Source of the DNA: Cercospora beticola
Taxonomy: Eukaryota > Ascomycota > Dothideomycetes > Mycosphaerellales > Mycosphaerellaceae
Length of the DNA: 64,000 nucleotides
Assembly: GCF_033473495.1 (NCBI RefSeq)
Contig: NC_088935.1
Coordinates: forward strand, 3,968,001 to 4,032,000
Reading direction: 5' to 3'
The position numbers were made by a program, and so were the translations under genes. Positions 20,389 through 31,960 of this stretch are shown piece by piece (within the stretch, counting starts at the first letter, position 1; every line of letters begins with the position of its first letter). The notes under the pieces are model-generated. The model made no database searches. It was not told where the DNA came from and saw nothing but the letters and a program-made list of their open reading frames with translations.

Positions 20389-23010
20389 CTACTCATCAAC
20401 CACAACAGCGCCCGGATGCGGGAAACTCCCAGCTGATCCGCGATTCTTCCGCTTCAGAGTGATTTTGCCGACAGCAGAAGCGCTGCTCTTGCGAGAGGAA
20501 GGACCGCCAGCAGCAGCGACTTTGATAGTGTCTCGCACTTTCTCCGTAGGCACCGAGAGGCGGCGCTCACTAGGGCTAGCAGGCGGAGGAAGCGGCTTGT
20601 TGATCGGAACGAAACCGCTAACGTGCCCATTGCTCGTAGCAGGACGAGCACTGGCCTGCTCAGGCTGAGGACCGTCTGAAGACGTAAGATCGATGGCGTC
20701 TTCCTTGGTGTCACTAACACTTGGGCTACGCACGGTGTTGGACTTCACTCTCTCGCTGAGAGGATTCTGGAACATGGGTGTGCTGCTGTGAGGACGAGGC
20801 ACGTCCATCATGGGACCGCGATTAGGAATCTGCTGGGGTGGTGGACCTGGCTGAGGGAAAGCATTGGGACCGAAAGCTTTGAGTGCCTCTGTTGCTTCTG
20901 GTGGAAAGGAGAAATTCATAGACTGTCCTGAGCGAGGAAGAAAGCCAGGCATGTACATTTTGACCTTCTCGAGGTGATTCTTCTGTGGAGCACCGTTTGC
21001 GTCGGGAGAGGCGCCATCCTCTGGCTTGACGTTGACGGGTGAGCCCTGCTGGCCAGGGGCGGGCGAAGGCGATGGGCCATTCAGCTGCGGGGTTGAGGGA
21101 TGTGACCGAAGCTGTAACGGGTTCAAGTGTTGAGAAGCCATGTAGGGCTGCTGCTGTGCATGTTGGGCATTCCGACGACGCTCCAACTCCATCGCATGAT
21201 GATGTTGAACTTCGTCCGCGGTCATCGGCGTTGTTTGTGGGTTGAGACCCATCTGCGCCATGACTTGCTGGTGATGTTGCTGATGCATCAGCGCAGCCTC
21301 TTGCTGTAGCCGAGCTTCCGTCTCCTTGAAGTGGTTGAGACGTGTTTGGTGGGCAGCAAATTGTGCACCGTAGGACATACAGTACCAAGTGGCCTTCTCG
21401 TCCGTGCGACCCTGGTTGATGAGATTGTCGATCTGCATGTACAGAAGGCGCAAAGCGCGAGCAAGCTCGACAGGCAAAAGCGTGTTGACCTGCAGACAGC
21501 CCGAGTCGAGGACGAGCTGGAACTTTCTTATAGCCAGACCCTCTGGTGTGTCAACCAGATTCATCTCGATCACAGGCGGCGGACCACCCGGCGGCGCATC
21601 GTACTTCTTTGGACGACCCCGACCTCTGTTATGCTGAGGGAGGAAACAGCCGCGAGACTGCTCATCGTTCCACTGTGCCATGATCTGGTGCGTCATGCGC
21701 TGTTGTGCCCACGATTTGAGAGCATTCTGAATGAATTGAATGCCAAAGGCCAAAGGAGAGTCTTGTGTGCCTGGTTCGGGCAGCACATAGTTAAAGTCTT
21801 TGGCTTCAATCTCATCGACGTCAATTGGGATGGGAGAGTCCTCCGACTCTCCAGACTCATCATCATCGTCATCTCCATCAAAGAGACCCAGGAAAGTGTC
21901 AACTTGGTCATCCTTGTCGCCTGCCTCAGGCTTAGTCTTGGGCTCTTTCTTCGTCTTCGGCGGTGGTCCATTGATAGCAGATTTTAGGTCGCGTGGCGGA
22001 GTCACGGAAACAGCAGGAACACCACCGAACTGTGTGAGTGTTGCGGACAGTGACTGTAGTTTGTCTATCATGACTGCAACAGTGTCAGGCTCTGCAGGCT
22101 TCGGGTCAAAGGGCACTTCAATGAAACGTATGACCGGAGCTGGAGCTGGCGGCGGTGGGTGATGCGGCCCCGGCGGTGGCTGGTGCATGTGACCAGGGAG
22201 CGGATGCCCTGGAGGTGGATACGGCCCCGGGCCATGAGGAGGCACAGGCGGCGGCCTGGACTGAGGTAGCTGGTGTTGTGGTGGAGTTGGGCCTTGGCTA
22301 GGCAATTGCGGAGGCTGTGGCCCTGGCATTGGCATTGGCTGCTGGACATTTGGCAACTCTTGGGAAGGAGCGGTCGCGGGTGCGATAACCTTCCCACTTG
22401 AACTCGATCGTCGCAATGACGGCGGCTTCGTGCCTTTCTTGGGTCTTCCTACCTGCTTCGGTGCATCAGTTTGAGGTGGCTCCTTGCTAGAAGTCGAAGC
22501 ACGTTTGCGCTTCTCGCCATTGGGCGCTGCTTTCGACGTCTTCGCTGGCTTGCTGGTCTTTGGTGTCTCATCTGGCTCGTCACCGCCTGTGATGTAGAAA
22601 GACGCAAAATCGCCGTAGGATTCAGCGATCGACGTCTCTGGTACATCTTCGAATGGAGACTCCTCGCGGGATTCGTCCTCATCTCCAGCAGATGATGCAG
22701 GGGCCGAGGATAGGGAAGAGAGACCAGACGATGGCGCGGGGGATGAACGACGTTTCTTGGACTTTGGTGGTGGCGGCATGGCATCTTGTTGATATTTACT
22801 AGGAGGGTTCCGTTCTCTCTTTGGCATTTTCTTGACTGGTGCTGGTGTTGGTGGCTTGGGTCCTTTCATCGTCAATTTCGTCTTCTTCTTCGGAGGACCA
22901 TCTTCTTGGAGATTGGAATCGCTGATGGCAGGGCTTGAAAGTGGATCTCGTGACTCAAGGCCGCTGGAATCTGTACGTCGCGCTTTTCCTTTGGGGGCGC
23001 GGTCCGCCAT
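20389..23010 (-). CDS. Pro/Gln-rich nuclear protein with AT-hook-like motif
   Basis: Single-exon gene of 873 aa, unrecognised family. The first in-frame ATG is at 23010 (MADRAPKGKARR). The N-terminal 230 residues are Lys/Arg/Ser/Pro-rich with several basic nuclear-localisation-like clusters (PPKKKTKL, PKSKKRR, GEKRKR, GRPKKG). A Pro-rich block (HGPGPYPPPGHPLPG) follows at about 260-320, then an acidic Asp/Glu run near 410. An AT-hook-like GRGRPKKY sits near 457. The best-conserved-looking part is a non-repetitive segment at about 480-560 (LVDTPEGLAIRKFQLVLDSG ... ARALRLLYMQIDNLI). Poly-Gln/His and Ser/Pro regions follow. It may be a chromatin or transcription-associated protein; this is inference from composition and the hook. 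Confidence 0.75.
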   Translation of the reverse strand: MADRAPKGKARRTDSSGLESRDPLSSPAISDSNLQEDGPPKKKTKLTMKGPKPPTPAPVKKMPKRERNPPSKYQQDAMPPPPKSKKRRSSPAPSSGLSSLSSAPASSAGDEDESREESPFEDVPETSIAESYGDFASFYITGGDEPDETPKTSKPAKTSKAAPNGEKRKRASTSSKEPPQTDAPKQVGRPKKGTKPPSLRRSSSSGKVIAPATAPSQELPNVQQPMPMPGPQPPQLPSQGPTPPQHQLPQSRPPPVPPHGPGPYPPPGHPLPGHMHQPPPGPHHPPPPAPAPVIRFIEVPFDPKPAEPDTVAVMIDKLQSLSATLTQFGGVPAVSVTPPRDLKSAINGPPPKTKKEPKTKPEAGDKDDQVDTFLGLFDGDDDDDESGESEDSPIPIDVDEIEAKDFNYVLPEPGTQDSPLAFGIQFIQNALKSWAQQRMTHQIMAQWNDEQSRGCFLPQHNRGRGRPKKYDAPPGGPPPVIEMNLVDTPEGLAIRKFQLVLDSGCLQVNTLLPVELARALRLLYMQIDNLINQGRTDEKATWYCMSYGAQFAAHQTRLNHFKETEARLQQEAALMHQQHHQQVMAQMGLNPQTTPMTADEVQHHHAMELERRRNAQHAQQQPYMASQHLNPLQLRSHPSTPQLNGPSPSPAPGQQGSPVNVKPEDGASPDANGAPQKNHLEKVKMYMPGFLPRSGQSMNFSFPPEATEALKAFGPNAFPQPGPPPQQIPNRGPMMDVPRPHSSTPMFQNPLSERVKSNTVRSPSVSDTKEDAIDLTSSDGPQPEQASARPATSNGHVSGFVPINKPLPPPASPSERRLSVPTEKVRDTIKVAAAGGPSSRKSSASAVGKITLKRKNRGSAGSFPHPGAVVVDE

Positions 23011-23712
23011 GGTGAGCGACGGGCGTCGACTCGTGACTGCTTCTTCTTGATATCTTTCCGTGCCTGATGTTTCTTGACCGCAGATGGTGATGGATTGGTC
23101 AGAGTGGATGGAAGTGGACAAGTGCAGTGTCGTCAAGGCAAGCACCTCGCAAAGCTCAGAGGCAAATAACGGAATTGGAGGTGTCGAAACGCTAGTCTGC
23201 TAGCGCCCACGTGATGTTGCCTGTGTGCATGTGTTCACCTCTCACATGCTCCCTGCAAGTTTGCGTACGGGCTTGTAGAAGCAGTATTTGAGATGATTTC
23301 CTATGCAGACAAATGCGAGGGGCAGTCGGCGATACTTGTGGTATTTAAGTGATTTTCATTGTGAGGCCAAAAGTTGAGAACAAACATGGCCATGGTACCA
23401 TCGGGATATCCTAGGCTTCACATGCACACCTGGGTGAACCAGTGCAAATGCTCAACACCATGCACATCGATGCGATGCTACTCAGCTATCTGAATGTTTT
23501 ATGATATTACAGTCGAGCTACACATCGCAGGCTGCCTCGAGTCGCGACCACTCTGCTCCTGCTCCTGCCTTCGAAAAGTTGAAAAGTGGGCCCTTTTTCT
23601 GTAAGTGGTTAGCCAAATGCCAAGACCATGCTGATCTCAGAGGGAAAGCTGGCAGCTGTCGCAATGGCTGTGAATAGTTCCATTGACCTTGTCCAACACT
23701 CGTTCAAGCGTT
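23011..23712. other. Divergent intergenic region upstream of SWP1
   Basis: A 702-bp gap between two divergent start codons. Both promoters are expected here. No further gene was recognised. Confidence 0.45.
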
Positions 23713-24685
23713 ATGAGGTTCCTTAACACGATCGGCGTGGCCGCCTGCGCGCTTTCATCCATTGCATCAGCAGCGACTTCGTGGACGTTCGATGATGCGA
23801 CGTTGTCCGTTGCGGCCAAGGGCTCCGAAGCTGTGAAGCACAAGTATGTCCATACTGAGAGAACAGGTCAACGCATTTTACCTCTGACCACGCATTGTCC
23901 AGACTCTCACCAAGTGCACCGATCGCAGCTCCTATTGTCTTACCAGCAGCGGCATCTCTCAAACTCATTCTCACGGCACAAGAAGGCAAGAGCGGGAAAC
24001 GACCACACCAAGCCTTCCTCACTCTCCACCAGGAGAGCACCGGCCTAGAAGAATCCTTCGCCTTCTCCGTCAAAGACAACGGCAAAGCTAAAGTGGACAT
24101 CGTGAGCTCTTCATACCATTTACATTGTACACTCAACTCCGCTGACGTGAAATCCTCCAGTCCCAAAAAGACATCCCCCACCAACTCGTCCACTCCTCCG
24201 AGCCCCTCCTCGCAACCATAACCCTCGCCTCATTCGGCTCCTCAACGCCCCTCCGAAGCTCAGCCTTCCACCTCACAATCCAACCCGACGCCACGGCCTC
24301 TTCCACTGGCCCAGAACCTGAACGCTACTCCGCCAAACCCGAAATCCACCACATCTTCAAATCCGATCCCAAATCACCTCCAACTGTGATCTCCCTCTTC
24401 TTCACCCTCGCCATCGTTGGAACACTGCCAGTCCTTCTCGGAGTGTGGGTCGCGTTGGGCGGAAACATCAGTCACGCGGGAAAAGCGTTCGGCACTGCAC
24501 CAATCGCACACGGGCTGTTTTTGGGGAGTGTATTTGGATTGGAGGGAGTTTTCTTCTTATACTACAGTGCGTGGAAATTGGGGCCAACGTTGAGCGCCGC
24601 AGCGGTATTGGGTGTCGTGGCATATGTCAGTGGGTCCAAGGCTTTGACTGAGGTGCAAGAGAGAAGGTTGAATGGTGAGAGATAG
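23713..24685 (+). CDS. SWP1: Oligosaccharyltransferase subunit Swp1 / ribophorin II
   Basis: Subunit of the ER oligosaccharyltransferase complex that N-glycosylates nascent proteins. Exons 23713-23843, 23903-24101 and 24161-24685 give 284 aa. A signal peptide (MRFLNTIGVAACALSSIASA) is followed by a luminal beta-rich domain (TWTFDDATLSV-like, IVLPAAASLKLILTAQEG, RPHQAFLTLHQE). Three C-terminal transmembrane helices follow (VISLFFTLAIVGTLPVLLGVW; GLFLGSVFGLEGVFFLYY; GPTLSAAAVLGVVAYVSG). This is the fungal Swp1 layout; the mammalian ribophorin II is longer. Both introns (59 bp each) rejoin frames exactly. The start is the first ATG before the signal sequence. Confidence 0.93.
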
Positions 24686-24955
24686 ACAAGAGTACAACAT
24701 TTTAAGGAAGTAGGACATGATAGGCGAAAAAGCGCAGCATCGCGAAGGCAGATCGGAGTCGATATAGCAGACATGAATTTGTCTGATAAATGTACTACCT
24801 AGCTGTACCGTACATCTCGAAGCGAGCCTCCTTCACACATTTTCAGAAAAAGCGACAACAGACCGACGCCAACCACCATGGCCACATGCGTCGTTTCCAC
24901 AAGCAATTTCCCTGAGGATCGCTGCATGGCAGTTCCATTACACACCCATCTCTTT

Positions 24956-27900
24956 TCACAGCGCCGCGATAGCCTTCCTCAGCACCTCCAGACTCCTCTC
25001 CGTGATGCCCTCGTGTTCTTCATCCCGATCCCTCAGCATCCAGCTGACATCACTCAGTAGACCCAAAGGCATCCAGTCGCTGCCCTGGGCCTTCTCCAAG
25101 CTCTCCTTGATCCGCCCAGTATGCTCCCAATTTTGTGCCGCCTCTTCCGCACGATCGATGACCTTCGTTGGAATTCCGCACATGGCAGCACAATGCATTC
25201 CGTAACTTCCCTCAGCCACGCCATTCTCGAGTTGGTACAGGAACGTCACATCCCGGATGTCATCATCGACCTTGACTGCCATGCGTTTGGCTTCGACCTC
25301 AGGATGCTGGCGGAACTCTGCGGCAAGAGAATGGTAGTGCGTAGCGAAGTAACCCAGGGACCCAACGTGGGTGGCGACGTGATGGAGGACGGCTTGAGCA
25401 ACGGCGACACCGTCGTAGCTGCTTGTGCCACGACCGAGTTCGTCGAGAATGACGAGAGAGCGAGGCGTGGCCTCAGAAAGGATCTTCTTGGTTTCGCTGA
25501 GTTCGACCATGAACGTGCTCTGGCCGGCGAAGATGTTGTCATGGGCTCCAAGACGAGACATAATGCGGTCGACTGGTGTGAGACGTGCAGACTCGCAAGG
25601 CACGTAGCAGCCGATCTGAGCGAGAATGACTGCCACGCAGGTCATGCGGAGAACAGTGGATTTTCCTGCTGCGTTGGCTCCGGTCAAGAGTGTGATTGAG
25701 GCCTGGGCGCCGCCAAGAGCGATGTCGTTGGGAATGAAGTTTGTAGTTGTCTCGATGCATGGGTGGCGTAGAGTCTGGAACTCGAGCACACTGCGAGCAT
25801 TGTCGTCTTCCACAAACTCTGGCCTACAAGACGGCGAGCCCAAAGAACCCGAAGCCTTGGCGAGTGAGATCAGGCAGTCGAGCTGAGCGATGATCTTTGT
25901 GGCTGCCAGCCAGATGGCATAATCTTCATCGAAGCGAGCAAAATATCGTGAAGCCAGAGACCTCTCGACTTGGCCGTGCATCTCTTGTGCCTCCTTCAGA
26001 TCCTGGACGAGGCTCTCGAGCTCAGGTGAGTACCATCTCTTGCATTGCTTGGTGGCAGACATTTGCTTCCAGTTCTTTGGAATCGCGCCCTTGACCTTGA
26101 TTGGAACCTCCAGCTGATAGATTTCTTTCCCGTTGTCGGTAAACTTGATAGCCTGCGAGTCGAGATCTTTTCGTGCCTTCTTGAGGAGCTGATTCAACTG
26201 GGCAATGACGTTGTCAATGCGTTCTTGGCTTTCATCGTAGTCTTCTTCCACACCTGGTTGCGGAATGAAGACGCTGTCATCTCGAGCCTTCTTGCGATCA
26301 AAGGCATCGGCCCAGTGCTTGAGAGCTCCAGCGAGGTCCGGCATTGCGGAAATGAGCTGGCCCAGTAGTCCTTCGCCCTCGCCGAATCTCTTGAGCAGCG
26401 ACATGGTGTACTCGATCTGCTCGTATCCTTCGAGAACCTTGACGAAATCTTGAGGTCTGCACCGTCCGGCGTGTACACGAGAGATGAGCCGCTCGAGGTC
26501 AGGAAGCTTGGATAGCGAAGATGTGAACTGGTCCATGACTGTACCATCAGCATTCAGAGCATCGACAGCGTCGAGACGCTGATTGATCTTTCTTGCATCC
26601 GCCAGAGGATGGCAAACCCATTGACGCAGCATTCGCTTGCCAAAAGGCGTAATGCATCGATTCAGCATGGTGAACAATGTGCCATCAGTGCTGCCATCGA
26701 AAGTATTGGCAAAGATCTCCAAGTTGATCAAACTCTGGCCATCGAGAACCAAGCTCGACGCCTTTCTGATTGGATCGTACCAAGAGAAGTTGCCGCATGT
26801 GAGAAGGTCACGCTCGATCTTAAGCAGACTGAGATACCATGTCAATGCACCGAGTGCAGAGAACACGAGATCTTTATCCTTCGCTTCGGTAAGCACTTTT
26901 GGCCAATCGTTGACACCTTCGTCATCGTCAGGCTTTTCGAAGTATGCTTCGCCATTGATCTTCATGCGCGTCTTGTCGGCTGTCAGAAACTCCTTATCTG
27001 GCTTCAAATAGTTCCAGATGGTGGTCGGTGAAGTGTTGTTCTTCAAGATCCTGAGTGCTTTTGCGGAAATACAGCCCTTCTCCAGTAAAAGCTCGCCGGG
27101 CCGTATCTGAGCCACGAATGTTTCGAATTTGGTCATGTCGAGATCATCGACCCATTCGGCGAGCTGGAACTGTGCCGTAGCAGTGTCGACAAAGGCGATG
27201 CCAAAGCTTGGCTTGCCATCCACTTCCGACTCCTTGATGGCAGCACAGTAGGTGGCAAGATCATCAGTCAACATACTACCCTCGACCAATGTGCCGGCCG
27301 TAAGCACAGAGGCAAGCTCTCTGCGAATAATCTTGTCTTCTTTCTTGTTGCCTTTCTTCTCATCCCGCTCACGCATATCCTTGCCAAGCTTGCTCTCCAT
27401 TTGGTCAACTCGGGCGATCTTGAAGCCTTTGGCAACGAATTGGTTGGCCCAGTGATCCAAGCTGGCTTCCGGAACGCCGACCATTCGCATATTCACTCTA
27501 TCGGTGAGCTTGAGATCGAACAGCTGATGTCCAACTGTGGCGTCGTTCTCATAGAGCTCGTAGAACTTGCCCTTCTTGAAAAACACAATGGTGTCCCAGA
27601 ATTTCTGCTTGATCTCCCAGTACTGTTTTTCGAATGCAGAGAACTTGCTCCAGGCCATCGGTGGAATGTATATAGTGCGAGGGTCGTAGTCCGGATGATC
27701 AGGTGGGTTCCTATCCGCATCATGAATTTCCGCGAGCCACGTATAGCGTTCCGATGGATCTGTGACATGTGCCTTCTGCTTCTTGGTAGCGTCTGATGTG
27801 GATTTCTTCTTGGGTGGCAGCTTGCGAGGCTCCGTTGAGGGTGGAGCGTCTGGGTCGTACGCCCATTGAGTCGCAGTCGATGTGGTTGGGATTTCCTCAC

Positions 27901-28724
27901 TCTCTTCAAGGGTTAAAGGCGGTGGTGACGGTTTCCTTGACGAATCCCCTGATGTGGACTTCACCGACGACTTAACAGGCGCCTTCTTCTTCGCCTTCGT
28001 TGGTTTCGCGTCATCCTCGAGGTCATCGTCGACCACAAAATCATCCATGTCTGTTGCTGAGGTATTAGCTTGATTTCTTGGAACCGTGCGCGCAGATGGC
28101 ATTTGCTGAGAGAATGAGAAGGCTACACGCGTCTGGTAAGTGAGTCTCACAACGAATAAGAAATGGACATACCATCGTCGCTCTCGACCATTGCAGCTTG
28201 CGTCGCGTTATCGAGACCAAACTCATCATCAGATTCGTCGTCCTTGACGCTGATTCTTCGACGTTTCGCAGCACGTCCATTGCCAGACAGTGGTCTGAAC
28301 GGCTCATCGTCCTCATCATCAGATTCGGCGTAATTCACTTGCTTCTTCGCCTTGCGCGAAGGGCTGGAGAAACTGGTGCCTGGTGTTTCTATCAGTCCGT
28401 CAGTCAATATTCCACACAGAATTTGAAGCGAGACACACCATTCTCCTTGTCGCGTCCATCGATAGCTGAGCTTTGGGATGCTCCGGGAGCTGTTCGAGGC
28501 GAGGATCCTGGACCAATTGTGCTTGATGCCACTACAGATTTGGGTACCGGAGTTTCTGCTGGGCGCTTTGCTGGAGTGCTAGCTGACGGAGTTGGTGCAG
28601 GGCGTTTCTGAAAGAAGCCGGCGATGCTCTGCTGCTTGCCCTTCCCCGTACTGGAAGCAGTGCTAGTGCTCTTCTTCAGAGAGGGAGGAGCTCGTGGCGT
28701 CGACATGTCGCTTTGACGCGCCAT
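24956..28724 (-). CDS. MSH6: DNA mismatch repair protein MSH6
   Basis: Partner of MSH2 in MutS-alpha, which recognises base mismatches and small loops in the nucleus. Exons 28439-28724, 28173-28388 and 24956-28056 give 1200 aa. A PCNA-binding PIP box (QQSIAGFF) lies at residues 31-38. A disordered acidic/basic linker follows. The mismatch-recognition motif GKFYELYE is near residue 330. The ATPase core has Walker A TGANAAGKST (about 957) and the DELGRGTSSYDG Walker B/signature (about 1040), followed by FATHYHSLA. Intron 3' sites carry CTAAT/CTGAC-like branches. Choosing the acceptor at 28057 keeps the frame into ATDMDDFVVDDD. No PWWP domain is present, as in yeast. Start is the first in-frame ATG (MARQSD); an internal MSTPR at residue 7 is possible. 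Divergent from folylpolyglutamate synthase over 225 bp. Confidence 0.96.
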
Positions 28725-28949
28725 TCTCGATTGCGACTGTGCACTAGTTCGCGTGTAATAGCGCGTCAAACAGGTGTATGATGTTCAATGGGTGGGAGGC
28801 GATGAGTTGGAGTTGAGTTGACGCGTCGATGCGCGTAGCTAAAGTGGCCGCCCGCGTTTCTTGGCAGTCACGACCGGGGCGAGAAGGGGAAGCTTTCCAC
28901 CGCACTGACGGTTGGAACACCCGATGTTCCCACACACCACGACATCATC
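28725..28949. promoter_or_regulatory. Short divergent promoter MSH6 / folylpolyglutamate synthase
   Basis: A 225-bp intergenic region serves both genes. It contains several ACGCG-like hexamers (GACGCGTCGATGCGCG around 28820-28835). These resemble the MCB element (ACGCGT) that drives S-phase expression of replication and repair genes in yeasts. An exact ACGCGT occurs in TTGACGCGTCGATG. Confidence 0.6.
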
Positions 28950-30594
28950 ATGTCGGTATGTCGGCCATGCGTGCGGCGTGTGCTGTCGATGCAGAAGAGA
29001 CAGCACAGTACGAGTCGCGACTACAAGTCGGCAGTGGCCGCACTCAATGGCCTGCAGAGCAACTTTGCCATTGTCGAGGCCATCAGGAAGGCCGGACCTG
29101 GAGGGAACAAGCGGGCCATTCCAGACATGCTCTCGTGGCTGCGGCGCATCGGATATGAGGTGCGCTGAACGTAGCTGAAGGTAGGCTGTGTGATCGTCCC
29201 TCTGACCATCGACCTAGCCCACCGACCTTGACACTCTCAATCCCGTCCACATCGCTGGTACCAAAGGCAAAGGCTCCACCTCGTCCTTCATATCGTCCAT
29301 CTTGGCCCAGTATCTGCCGTCCAAGAAGAGCATATATGCTGAGCGTGTGCCTTCGACGGTAGGACTGTATACCTCTCCGCACTTACGATTTGTGCGGGAG
29401 CGCATCAAGATCAACAATCAACCAATCTCGGAAGAGCTGTTCGCAGAATGTTTCTGGGAGTTGTGGGACAGGCTTGAAGCTACAAAATCAGACGCAACAG
29501 ATCAGGATGCAAGGAGCATGGACGGTAAACCTGTATACTTTCACTACTTGACGCTCATGGCGTTTCATTGCTACATGCAGCAACAGGTAGGCACAGCCGT
29601 CATTGAGTGCGGTATCGGCGGCGAATACGACACGACAAATCTGTTTGTCGAGCCCGCAGTTACTGGGATCACGAGTCTGGGTATCGACCACGAAGCGTTG
29701 CTCGGCAACACGATCGAGGATATTGCATGGCACAAGGCGGGGATTTTCAAAGAGGATGTGCCGGCCTTTACCGTTGAACAGCCAGCGAGTGCCCTAAAAG
29801 TCCTGCACGAACGCGCGAAAGAGCGCAAGACAGAGCTATATGTTGTGCCGGTGCACGCTGCGATCGACTCAATCGAACTTGGTCTGCAAGGCCACTTCCA
29901 AAAGCTGAATGCTTCCCTCGCCATTGCTGTTTCAGCACTGCATCTTGCACGGCTCGGGTTCAGTGGCCTTCCAAATTTTTACGACTCGAACGCTCAACTG
30001 CCAGCGGAATTTATCAAAGGCCTGGAAGAGACAAGCCTTGGTGGTCGTTGCGACTTGCGTCCCGATACCACTAAGCCAAACGTAACGTGGTACATCGACG
30101 GAGGCCACACCCTAGAGAGCATTGATGTTGCTGGTCGCTGGTTCGCGTCCAAGACTGCCAATACATCTGCAACTGATGCCCATCGCATACTTCTGTTCAA
30201 TCAGCAGACGCGTGATGCATCCTCTCTCGCCCAACACCTGCATGAAACACTGGCTACAGCAGTCAAGGACAATCACCCATTCAAGCACGCTATCTTCTGT
30301 CCGAACACAACGTACAGGAATGCTGGTTACAAGGCTGATCTGGTATCGATTAACACAAACAAGGACGACGTGAGCAGTCTGCGCGTTCAGAATGAATTGG
30401 CAAAGAGCTGGGACAGGATTGATCCACACGCCCAAGTGCATGTTGTCAGCACCATTGAAGAAGCTGTACATAAAGCACGTGAACTCGCGAACAGTGACAA
30501 GACTGATGTCCTAGCTACGGGAAGTCTCCATCTGGTTGGAGGACTCATCGAGGTGCTCGAAGACGAAGCTGAAACATTTGCTGCTAAGCTTTAG
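28950..30594 (+). CDS. MET7: Folylpolyglutamate synthase
   Basis: ATP-dependent ligase that adds gamma-glutamates to folates, retaining them in cytosol and mitochondria. Exons 28950-29159 and 29218-30594 give 528 aa. The 58-bp intron is phase 0, between RRIGYE and PTDLDTLNP. The P-loop HIAGTKGKGST is at about 82-92. Family motifs GLYTSPHLRFVRERI, ECGIGGEYDTTN, TSLGIDHEALLG, FTVEQP and YIDGGHTLES follow in the usual order. The first 20 residues are Arg-rich and without acids (MSVCRPCVRRVLSMQKRQ), a probable mitochondrial presequence. The internal Met14 could start a cytosolic form, as known for this enzyme in other eukaryotes. Length is normal. Confidence 0.96.
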
Positions 30595-31960
30595 TGTCCA
30601 ACGCAACCACGTTAGCGGCCCTCGCAGCATGCATCTACCCTTTTGGGCAAAGTTCTGCTACGGGCCCATTGGATTCCCCATATGTTTGCGATGGAGTCAC
30701 CAAATGCACTTGCTGGCGTGCATGACGACAGCCTCCTGTGGCCATTCGCACGGCGCACGCCACGAAGACGGGCCAAGTACTATACCCCCACAACCATTCT
30801 CTCTGACACCGCGGGCCAAGTGCAGTGGCGATGCCCAGTCCGAAAGACCAAATGACCGACGCCGATGTCCACAATACCGCTACGGATGCGGCCAATCCTG
30901 CCCGCAATGCAATTTAGATCGCCATCTTCTGAATAGATTACTCTAAATGAACGCGATCGCGCTCTCCACCTTATACCAGCATCACCTTTCTCCATACTCT
31001 GGATGAGGGACACAGGAGTGTTGTCGCATAATCTCATCGCTGGCAGAGTATTGAAGTACCGGTCGAAAGCGCCGGACTCCGAGTAAACCGACATGACCCT
31101 AGCCAGCAATCTGCCGTCGCTTAAGCCACTGCTAACTAATGCTTCCATCACAAACCCCAAAAGCCAGCCGCCACAACAACACATCGCCCCAATTCAGAAG
31201 CAAGCAAAAGACAGAGGAGCCCTAACCACGTACAAAACCGATCGCATCCTTCAAATATATCTCAGAGACAGACATCAAGCGCACAGTCCTGAAGATCATC
31301 AGTTCATGCCCACCCTGCCAGTCCGTCCAGGCCTCGCGCGAGGACCACGTTGTCATCCGCCGAACCACCGAGACCGGTTAAAATATGGCGCAATGTCCAG
31401 ACTTAATCCACGTTGCGCTCTTCGTTTCCGGTCACCATCATAGGTAATGTTCGAGATTCTGATCCACTTTCCGCGTGAGATTCGTCTGGGGATTTCAAAC
31501 TCGATAGTAAGCCTCCGTCCCTGTGCCACAAAATGCCCGTATCAGCCGCTCTTGTGGGCGTGTGCTTTTCTTTTCGGTCTTTTGGACTCTCTTTTTGAGG
31601 GCCACACGGAGAGAAAGGGTGGTTTCTTGTCTCCCCTTTCGCTGGGGTCTAGGGCTTGGGTTTGGTTGGCGTGGTTGGTTTGCGACTATTATCATCACTT
31701 ACGACGACGACTATTATTTCTGGCTACTACTCTCACCCTCTCTTTTGCCGGGTTCCCTCTCTCCTTTTTCGAAAGGATGTTTGCGCCATCGACATCGACT
31801 CTCGTTTGCAATTGAGAAAGAAGCCGTTTTGGGAAAGGAGTCCGAGAGGCCAGTCCTTCATCTTCGTCATACATCTGGAGTGGTCTTCTGTCGGGTCTGG
31901 ACCAGTTGAGATAAGAGAAAGCGATCTTGTGCAACGGAAGCGTCGCGTGTTCCTATCACC
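30595..31960. other. Intergenic, pyrimidine-rich leader of the next gene
   Basis: About 1.37 kb. Frames in it are short and mutually overlapping. The last 450 bp are rich in CT runs (for example CTCTCACCCTCTCTTTTGCC near 31730), typical of a fungal promoter or 5' leader. No further gene seen. Confidence 0.45.
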
